Origin: an uncultured Collinsella sp.
Lineage (GTDB): Bacteria > Actinomycetota > Coriobacteriia > Coriobacteriales > Coriobacteriaceae
Assembly: GCA_902494035.1 (NCBI GenBank)
Contig: CABURV010000077.1
Span: 1-7,406, forward strand
DNA length: 7,406 nucleotides
Reading direction: 5' to 3'
In this document: positions 1-4,452 of the stretch, one piece after another
How positions within the stretch are numbered: position 1 is the first letter of the stretch
How the letters are laid out: each line of letters starts with the position of its first letter
Notes under the pieces: generated by a model
Database searches by the model: none
The model's input: only the letters and a program-made list of their open reading frames with translations
Told to the model about the DNA's origin: nothing
Position numbers and translations under genes: made by a program

Positions 1-1302
1 GCGGCCGCACGGCAGCACGTCGAGCGTGGCAAAGTAATCGCCCGGGCGCTCGGCACGGCGGATAAGGTCGGCCGAGCCATCGGGGCGCAGCAGCACCTCG
101 GCGGAGCGCAGGCGCCCGTTGTAGTTGTAGCCCATGGAGTAGCCATGGGCGCCGGTATCGTGGATCACGAGCAGGTCGCCCATGTCGATATGCGGCAACT
201 CGCGATCAATGGCGAACTTGTCGTTGTTCTCGCACAGATTGCCCGTAATGTCGTACGTGTTTGTGACAGGCGCCGCGGTCTTGTCGGAGCCACCCGGCTG
301 GCCCATCACCGTAATGTGGTGGTAGGCGCCATACATGGCAGGGCGGATCAGATCGACGGCGCTTGCGTCGACACCGATATAGTCCTTGTAGATTTGCTTC
401 TCGTGGATGGCCTTGGTGACCAGGCAGCCGTAGGGGCCCATCATAAAGCGGCCCATCTCGGTGCAGATTGCCACATCGCCCATGCCGGCGGGAACCAGAA
501 TCTCATCGTAGGCTGCATGCACTCCTTCGCCGATGGCATGGATATCGTTGGCCTGCTGCTCGGGCAGGTAGGGGATGCCGACGCCGCCGGACAGATTGAT
601 AAAGGCGACGTGTGCGCCGGTCTCGCGCTCCAGGCGCACGGCAAGCTCAAAGAGGATGCGCGCGAGCTTGGGGTAGTAGTCGTTGGTGACGGTGTTGCTG
701 GCAAGGAATGCGTGGATGCCAAAGTTTTCGGCGCCCTTGGCCTTGAGCGTGCGAAAGGCCTCAAAGAGCTGCTCGGTGGTCATGCCGTACTTGGAGTCGC
801 CGGGGTTATCCATGATGCCGTTGGAGAGCTGGAACAGGCCGCCCGGATTAAAGCGGCAGCTGACTGTCTTGGGGATGGGCCCCGCGACACGCTCAAAGAA
901 CTCGATGTGGCTGATGTCGTCAAAGTTGACGATGGCGCCCAGTTTATCTGCAAGGGCAAAGTCCGCCGCCGGCGTGTCGTTGGACGAGAACATGATGTCG
1001 TGGCCGGTGATACCCAGCGAGCGGGCGATCATGAGCTCGGTATAGCTCGAACAATCGCAGCCGCAGCCGTATTCGTTGAGGATGGAGATGAGCGCCGGGT
1101 TGGGATTGGCTTTGACGGCAAAGTATTCCTTAAAGCCCGGGTTCCATGCGAAGGCGTCGCGCACCTCTTGCATGTTGCGGCGGATGCCCGCCTCGTCGTA
1201 TAGATGAAACGGCGTGGGGAACTGCTCGACGATATGCTCGAGCGTCTCCTTGTCCACAAACGGCTGCTTGGCCGCATACGCTTCGCTGGGGATCAATGCC
1301 AT
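1..1302 (-). CDS. lysA: Diaminopimelate decarboxylase (variant LysA), 3' end outside the window
   Basis: PLP-dependent, fold-type III decarboxylase that converts meso-diaminopimelate to L-lysine, the last step of lysine synthesis, in the cytosol. 434 codons are visible and the frame is still open at the left edge; by family length and the C-terminal GDYFATLD motif only a few residues are missing. Visible motifs are YFAVKANPNP with the PLP lysine K64, LSGGVG at 238-242 (phosphate-binding glycines), LCENND with the catalytic-type cysteine C357, and GYSMGYNYNGR at 387-397. The usual HIGSQ stretch reads HAFLASN (H197 onward) and the usual EPGR reads TEMGR (281-285), so this is a divergent LysA branch. 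The ATG at 1300-1302 has GAGG at 1313-1316 as ribosome binding site, 10 nt away. A lysine riboswitch lies directly upstream, which strongly supports the assignment. A related PLP decarboxylase (for example carboxynorspermidine decarboxylase) is much less likely. Confidence 0.93.
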   Translation of the reverse strand, partial: MALIPSEAYAAKQPFVDKETLEHIVEQFPTPFHLYDEAGIRRNMQEVRDAFAWNPGFKEYFAVKANPNPALISILNEYGCGCDCSSYTELMIARSLGITGHDIMFSSNDTPAADFALADKLGAIVNFDDISHIEFFERVAGPIPKTVSCRFNPGGLFQLSNGIMDNPGDSKYGMTTEQLFEAFRTLKAKGAENFGIHAFLASNTVTNDYYPKLARILFELAVRLERETGAHVAFINLSGGVGIPYLPEQQANDIHAIGEGVHAAYDEILVPAGMGDVAICTEMGRFMMGPYGCLVTKAIHEKQIYKDYIGVDASAVDLIRPAMYGAYHHITVMGQPGGSDKTAAPVTNTYDITGNLCENNDKFAIDRELPHIDMGDLLVIHDTGAHGYSMGYNYNGRLRSAEVLLRPDGSADLIRRAERPGDYFATLDVLPCGR

Positions 1303-1312
1303 GTCCCGTAAA

Positions 1313-1380
1313 CCTCGCTATCCAGACGGCGCCATCTGCGCATCGAATCCGCATAGCGTGGACCCAATGTCCGGATAGCG
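1313..1380 (-). promoter_or_regulatory. Putative expression platform of the lysine riboswitch
   Basis: The 3' strand of aptamer helix P1 continues as CGCTATCCGGAC (1369-1380). It can pair with GTCTGGATAGCG (1316-1327) in 12 consecutive base pairs with one G-U, ending next to the lysA Shine-Dalgarno GAGG (1313-1316). A second CGCTAT copy, in CCACGCTAT (1353-1361), can instead pair with ATAGCGAGG (1313-1321) with one A-A mismatch and cover the Shine-Dalgarno sequence. The two helices exclude each other. The inferred model is that lysine locks P1, frees the second copy and hides the ribosome binding site. Pairings are seen directly; the direction of switching is inference. Confidence 0.6.
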
Positions 1381-1530
1381 CTCCCGCATTGCTGCAGACA
1401 GTCCTGCGGGTGTTTCCCGCAGGCCCACCAGGTTGTTCGTGCCCGAAAAACCCAGTTCGGCGGGTTTCACCTCCCCGCGGGGTCAAAGTCTGCCGACTCG
1501 CCCGCGGCTCATCGTGCCCGCGCCTCTATC
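1374..1530 (-). ncRNA. Lysine riboswitch aptamer (L box) controlling lysA
   Basis: Read on the minus strand, the leader starts with GATAGAGGCGCG and ends with GGAGCGCTATC, the P1 helix and conserved purine loop of the L box. In between are CCGCGGG paired with CCCGCGG (1501-1507 with 1475-1481), the signature CGCCGAACTGG, CTGGTGGG, a perfect 8-bp hairpin CCTGCGGG/CCCGCAGG (1403-1410 with 1416-1423) and CTGTC. The order matches the known five-helix lysine aptamer, although the loop normally reading GAGTA is altered (GATGAGCC). Lysine binding should lower lysA expression, as in other L-box leaders. No U-tract terminator follows the aptamer, so control is probably translational. Confidence 0.92.
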
Positions 1531-1532
1531 AA

Positions 1533-1551
1533 GTGGTAACGACCCTACCAC
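1533..1551. repeat. Inverted repeat GTGGTA-N7-TACCAC in the divergent intergenic region
   Basis: A perfect 6-bp inverted repeat (1533-1538 and 1546-1551) lies over the candidate lysA -10 box and ends 2 nt before the riboswitch aptamer. It could be an operator, or simply a small 5' hairpin. No protein is assigned. Confidence 0.4.
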
Positions 1552-1570
1552 GTTGCACTTTACCAAACAA
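1542..1570 (-). promoter_or_regulatory. Candidate promoter for the riboswitch-lysA transcript
   Basis: On the minus strand TTGTTT (1565-1570) and TAGGGT (1542-1547) are separated by 17 nt, and transcription would begin just before the aptamer at 1530. Both hexamers match the sigma70 consensus only about half way. The position is good and the sequence is weak. Confidence 0.4.
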
Positions 1571-1587
1571 GAGTATTCGTATATAAC
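1559..1587 (+). promoter_or_regulatory. Promoter of the M20 amidohydrolase gene
   Basis: TTTACC (1559-1564) and TATAAC (1582-1587) have an optimal 17-nt spacer and match sigma70 hexamers at 4 and 5 of 6 positions. Transcription is expected near 1594, giving a leader of roughly 90 nt before the start at 1683. It overlaps the opposing candidate lysA promoter, so the two transcripts may compete. Confidence 0.6.
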
Positions 1588-1596
1588 GTTTAAAAA

Positions 1597-1671
1597 ATGC
1601 AGGGATATGCTAGAAACAAGGGTGCGGCAATCTTGCGGCACAATAAGACGGTAACTGGCGCGCACCTATGA
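1597..1671 (+). CDS. Possible 24-residue upstream ORF (leader peptide) of the amidohydrolase
   Basis: An ATG 3 nt after the predicted transcription start opens a 24-codon frame beginning MQGYARNKGA. It ends at TGA 1669-1671, whose last base is the first base of the downstream Shine-Dalgarno AAAGGA (1671-1676). It has no ribosome binding site, so it would be translated almost leaderless, as is common in high-GC Gram-positives. A ribosome stopping there would sit on the start region of the next gene, so coupling or interference is possible. The peptide is basic and has no run of one codon typical of attenuators. The frame could be chance. Confidence 0.3.
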   Translation: MQGYARNKGAAILRHNKTVTGAHL

Positions 1672-1682
1672 AAGGAACCTTT

Positions 1683-2870
1683 ATGACCGAGCTCCAAGAA
1701 CTCCGTCGCTATCGCCGCGATCTCCATCGCATTCCGGAGCTCGACTTCGATCTTCCGCAAACCATCGCCTATATCGAGGGCGTGCTCGCCCCGCTCGCCT
1801 GCGAGGTGACCCATCCGTGCCCCAGCTGCGTCTGCGCTTTCTTCGATGCCGGCACGGGCGCCGCGCATGCCACGGCGATTCGCGCCGACATGGACGCCCT
1901 GCCCATCGCGGAGGCAACGGGCGCGGCCTTTGCCTCGACCCATCCCGGTAGGATGCATGCGTGCGGTCACGACGGTCACATGGCCATGGCGCTCGCGGCG
2001 GCGACTTTTGTCGACCGCACGATTCGTGAGCAGCCGGGCGCCATCAAGCGCAACGTGCTCTTTGTGTTTCAGCCGGCCGAGGAAACGACCGGTGGCGCCA
2101 AGACGGTGTGTGAGAGCGGCGTATTCGAGCGCTACGGGGCGGATCGCATCTTTGGCTTCCACGTATGGCCCGACCTGCCTGCGAAAACGTTGGCGAGCTG
2201 TTCCGGTCCGCTGCTGGCGCGCTCAAGCGAGACGCACATTCATATCCATGGCGCGAGCATCCATATCGCCAAGACCTACGGCGTTCCGGTCGAGGAATCG
2301 CATGATGCCGCGCTGGCAGCGGCCAAGTTCTTGGTTTCCGAGCGCGCGCTCATGGACGAGTTGGGTGCCGACGAGCCCTGCATTGGTAAGTTCGGCCTGC
2401 TGCAGGCCGGCACCGTCTGCAATGCGGTGGCGGGGGAGGCCCATGTGGCTGGCAGCCTGCGCGTGTTTACGGACGGTATGTTCGACCGTGCGCGCGAGGG
2501 CGTGCGCCGCGTGTTGGACGAGGCCTGCGCCGCAACAGGCTGTACGTACGATCTCGACTTTGCCGAGGGCTATCCGCCGGTCGATAACGACCCCGAGCTG
2601 TTCGCCCACATTGCGCCTGCCTTGTCCGAGTTGCAACTTGTGGACGAGCCGCTGCTAATCGCCGAGGATTTCGCGTTCTATCAGCGTCATCTGCCGGGCG
2701 TATTCTTCTTGCTGGGCACGGGCGTGCCGGAGGGTCAAGAAAACCCGAGCGATTCGGATGGCTGTCCCACCTATGCCATGAGCGCTCTGCATACTGATAC
2801 CATGCTCTTTGACGAGGAAATCCTACTCAAAGGCCTCGATGTCTACAAACGATTGCTTGACTTGGAGTGA
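1683..2870 (+). CDS. M20-family metal-dependent amidohydrolase (N-acyl-amino-acid or N-acetyl-diaminopimelate deacetylase type)
   Basis: Cytosolic dinuclear-metal hydrolase of 395 residues, the usual length for the M20D hippurate hydrolase/N-acyl-amino-acid amidohydrolase group, which cleaves an acyl group from an amino-acid amine. The N-terminal RRDLHRIPEL motif is followed by RADMDALP (67-74), HACGHDGH with metal ligands C94 and H96, FQPAEET with E133-E134, GFHVWPDLP with H160, AEDFAFY (327-332) and the C-terminal ligand H370 in ALHTD. All expected metal and catalytic residues are present, with the lid domain in between. The start at 1683 is chosen because AAAGGA (1671-1676) sits 6 nt upstream; the in-frame ATG at 1668 has no ribosome binding site. 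It is divergent from lysA and has no signal peptide. Substrate cannot be read from sequence. The neighbour makes N-acetyl-diaminopimelate a reasonable guess and no more. Confidence 0.9.
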   Translation: MTELQELRRYRRDLHRIPELDFDLPQTIAYIEGVLAPLACEVTHPCPSCVCAFFDAGTGAAHATAIRADMDALPIAEATGAAFASTHPGRMHACGHDGHMAMALAAATFVDRTIREQPGAIKRNVLFVFQPAEETTGGAKTVCESGVFERYGADRIFGFHVWPDLPAKTLASCSGPLLARSSETHIHIHGASIHIAKTYGVPVEESHDAALAAAKFLVSERALMDELGADEPCIGKFGLLQAGTVCNAVAGEAHVAGSLRVFTDGMFDRAREGVRRVLDEACAATGCTYDLDFAEGYPPVDNDPELFAHIAPALSELQLVDEPLLIAEDFAFYQRHLPGVFFLLGTGVPEGQENPSDSDGCPTYAMSALHTDTMLFDEEILLKGLDVYKRLLDLE

Positions 2871-2872
2871 CG

Positions 2873-3196
2873 ATGGAGCGACGCCGACAATCTGCCGTTT
2901 ATAGTCCCGGTGGGTGTGGATGCGGCTTGTTGCTGCTTCCGGTTATTGCTGTGAGCATTGGCGTGATGTTTGCGCTTGCCGGACTGGCCGCGGCAGCGCT
3001 TGTGCTGTTGATTGTGGCCATTGGCGTGACGATTTGGCTCTGCCGCAATCGCGAGCGACGCCGTGCCGACGGTAAAACCAATGTCGGCTGGGTCGTATTC
3101 CTGGTCATTGCGTACCCGCTGAGTGTCAGCTACCTGGTGTTCTTCGTCCTGTTGATGATCAGTGCCTTTACCGGGGAATCCGTCACGGTGGGTTGA
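2873..3196 (+). CDS. Small hypothetical membrane protein, coupled to the amidohydrolase
   Basis: 107 residues that I cannot assign to a family. A basic N-terminus (MERRRQ) and a glycine/cysteine stretch (GGCGCG, 13-18) precede a long hydrophobic region at about 19-57 that can form two membrane helices with a tight turn near 38. A basic loop RNRERRRADGK (58-68) and a last hydrophobic segment at about 71-98 follow. The basic loop would be cytosolic by the positive-inside rule. The start ATG lies 3 nt after the amidohydrolase stop codon, and GGAG (2864-2867) inside the end of that gene serves as ribosome binding site, so the two are co-transcribed and probably translationally coupled. A GTG at 2867 is a less likely start. 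A helper role for the amidohydrolase, or for transport, is only a guess. Confidence 0.75.
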   Translation: MERRRQSAVYSPGGCGCGLLLLPVIAVSIGVMFALAGLAAAALVLLIVAIGVTIWLCRNRERRRADGKTNVGWVVFLVIAYPLSVSYLVFFVLLMISAFTGESVTVG

Positions 3197-3301
3197 TGCG
3201 CTGCCAGCAGACGGTCGCGCAAAATGCGTTTGCTCGGCGTTTGGATAACTGCATTGGCCGTTTACCGCAACCTTAGCCCTCAGCTAATGAATTCAAATTC
3301 A

Positions 3302-3355
3302 ATCCTTCCTACGATGTGCTGTGTGCCGGCGCGGTAGCCGGATCGTAGGAAGGAT
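3302..3355 (+). promoter_or_regulatory. Long hairpin that sequesters the lipoprotein ribosome binding site
   Basis: ATCCTTCCTACGAT (3302-3315) and ATCGTAGGAAGGAT (3342-3355) form a perfect 14-bp inverted repeat with a 26-nt spacer. The spacer contains its own CCGGC/GCCGG hairpin (3326-3330 with 3337-3341). The 3' arm contains the complete Shine-Dalgarno AGGAAGGA of the gene starting at 3361, and the 5' arm acts as a perfect anti-Shine-Dalgarno. No T-run follows, so it is not an intrinsic terminator. As RNA it should block initiation unless opened by a protein, ligand, small RNA, temperature or transcription timing. As DNA it could instead be a regulator site. Confidence 0.7.
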
Positions 3356-3360
3356 GCATA

Positions 3361-3903
3361 ATGAAAAAGCTCGAAAACGATGCGCTGCTGAGCCGTCGCG
3401 CTGCACTTGGCGCATTCGCCACTGTTGCCTTGGGGACTGCCAGTCTTCTTGCCGGTTGCGGTAGCGATAAGGCGACCGTCGCCGAGGATGCCGGCGATGG
3501 CGTCAAGAAGGAAGAGACGAAGAAGGAAGAACAGCCTACGACTGACCTGGCTGTTGGCACGACGGTGACCACGACTGCTGGCCTTTCCGTCGTCGTCGAT
3601 TCCGTTCAGCCCGGCCTCACAAATTATGACGGTTCGACCATGACGGGCATTCACGTCACGTACGTCAACAATGGCGATGAGGGCGCAGATTACAATATCT
3701 ACGACTGGAAGGGCGAGGACGCCAACGGTGCTCAGCAGAACCAGGGTTATTACAGCGAGGGCTCCGATGAGCTGCAGTCTGGCACCCTTGCCGCCGGTGG
3801 CTCCGTGGCGGGCAATATCTACTTTGATGGTGACATCAAGAAGGCTCTCTATTTTGTCAACGTGTTTGATAAGTCCGCGACTGCAAGCTGGGTGCTCGCC
3901 TAG
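3361..3903 (+). CDS. Secreted lipoprotein with DUF4352-like beta-sandwich domain
   Basis: 180 residues. The signal peptide has a twin-arginine SRRAALG (11-17), a hydrophobic core, and a lipobox LLAGC with the lipidated cysteine at C33. After cleavage the protein would be anchored to the outer face of the membrane; the arginine pair allows Tat as well as Sec export. A charged Lys/Glu-rich tether (about 45-58, KKEETKKEEQ) leads to a domain at about 63-178 rich in beta strands. Its features (a GLSVVVDSVQ opening, a YVNNGDEGADYNIYDWK core, and a closing GGSVAGNIYFDGD and YFVNVF) resemble DUF4352/telokin-like proteins of Gram-positives, whose role is generally unknown. The ribosome binding site AGGAAGGA (3347-3354) is 6 nt from the ATG but buried in a hairpin. 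The helix-turn-helix gene follows after 39 nt, so co-transcription is likely. Confidence 0.82.
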   Translation: MKKLENDALLSRRAALGAFATVALGTASLLAGCGSDKATVAEDAGDGVKKEETKKEEQPTTDLAVGTTVTTTAGLSVVVDSVQPGLTNYDGSTMTGIHVTYVNNGDEGADYNIYDWKGEDANGAQQNQGYYSEGSDELQSGTLAAGGSVAGNIYFDGDIKKALYFVNVFDKSATASWVLA

Positions 3904-3942
3904 CTTGTTGCCGCTGTTGACCGCATGGGGAGGTGAAGCCGC

Positions 3943-4365
3943 ATGCCCGATAAAAAGCTGACGGACGAGTTGCTCAACGAGCTCCTTGATGCGCCGAGTA
4001 TCGATGGCTATATCAAAGAACACGACTTTGCCGCCCCGTCACTTTCGGATTACTTAAAGCAGTTGCTGCAAGAGAAGGGGCTCGAGCGTTCGCGCGTGGT
4101 GCGTATGGCCGACCTCAACGAGACCTTTGGCTATCAGATCTTCACCGGTTCGCGCAATCCGAGCCGCAATAAGGTGCTGCAGATTGCCTTTGCAATGGCG
4201 CTATCGATGAAGGAGACCAATCGCGCCCTGACGGCTGCCGGAGTGAGCGTCCTCAACTGCAAGGACCGTCGCGATGCAATCATTATCTTTTGCATCGACC
4301 GTGGCTGTAGCCTCCAAAAGGTCAATGAAGAGCTGTATCGCTTTGGCGAGGAAACGGTGAGCTAG
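3943..4365 (+). CDS. Small XRE-like helix-turn-helix protein paired with the kinase
   Basis: 140 residues, cytosolic. An acidic helical N-terminus (1-30, LTDELLNELLDAP) precedes a five-helix, Cro/CI-like region at about 34-101. LSDYLKQLLQEKGL forms helix 1 and SRVVRMADL helix 2. Then comes a YQIFTGSRNPSRNKVLQIA stretch with the recognition helix and the conserved G-R-P-S-R pattern, and MKETNRALTAAGVS closes the fold. The C-terminal 102-140 is a separate helical tail. It could bind DNA and regulate this operon, or act as an adaptor or phosphorylation target of the kinase encoded next. The ribosome binding site GGGGAGGTG (3927-3935) is strong, 7 nt from the ATG. It follows the lipoprotein gene by 39 nt. 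The fold is recognised by pattern, not by a search. Confidence 0.75.
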   Translation: MPDKKLTDELLNELLDAPSIDGYIKEHDFAAPSLSDYLKQLLQEKGLERSRVVRMADLNETFGYQIFTGSRNPSRNKVLQIAFAMALSMKETNRALTAAGVSVLNCKDRRDAIIIFCIDRGCSLQKVNEELYRFGEETVS

Positions 4366-4416
4366 TGGCCGATGGCTGAGCCAGCGGTGTCACCAGAACA
4401 ACCATGCAAACGAACG

Positions 4417-4446
4417 GGGTGCGGACACCATGGGGTGTCCGTACCC
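4417..4446 (+). promoter_or_regulatory. Strong intercistronic hairpin before the kinase start
   Basis: GGGTGCGGACACC (4417-4429) and GGTGTCCGTACCC (4434-4446) pair over 13 bp with a single G-U around a 4-nt ATGG loop; a further G-U at 4416/4447 is possible. It lies between the helix-turn-helix stop codon and the likely kinase start codons (4453-4465). No T-run follows, so it is not a normal terminator. Possible roles are mRNA processing or protection, setting different levels of the two proteins, or limiting kinase translation. Confidence 0.65.
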
Positions 4447-4452
4447 TGCGTT

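Noticed and set aside
145..1203. Long plus-strand open frame opposite lysA (352 codons)
   Set aside because: It is an antisense shadow of a high-GC gene. The minus frame carries all LysA motifs and the riboswitch, while the plus frame has no recognisable domain or ribosome binding site.
1668..1682. Earlier ATG at 1668 as start of the amidohydrolase
   Set aside because: There is no ribosome binding site before it, whereas its first codons form the Shine-Dalgarno AAAGGA of the ATG at 1683.
3197..3240. Possible terminator GCAAA-N-TTTGC after the small membrane protein
   Set aside because: The stem is only 4-5 bp and no T-run follows it.
3261..3301. Promoter for the lipoprotein operon (TTTACC at 3261-3266)
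   Set aside because: The -35-like box is fair, but the hexamers at suitable spacing (CTAATG, TAATGA, TTCAAT) are poor, so no promoter is called although one is expected in this region.
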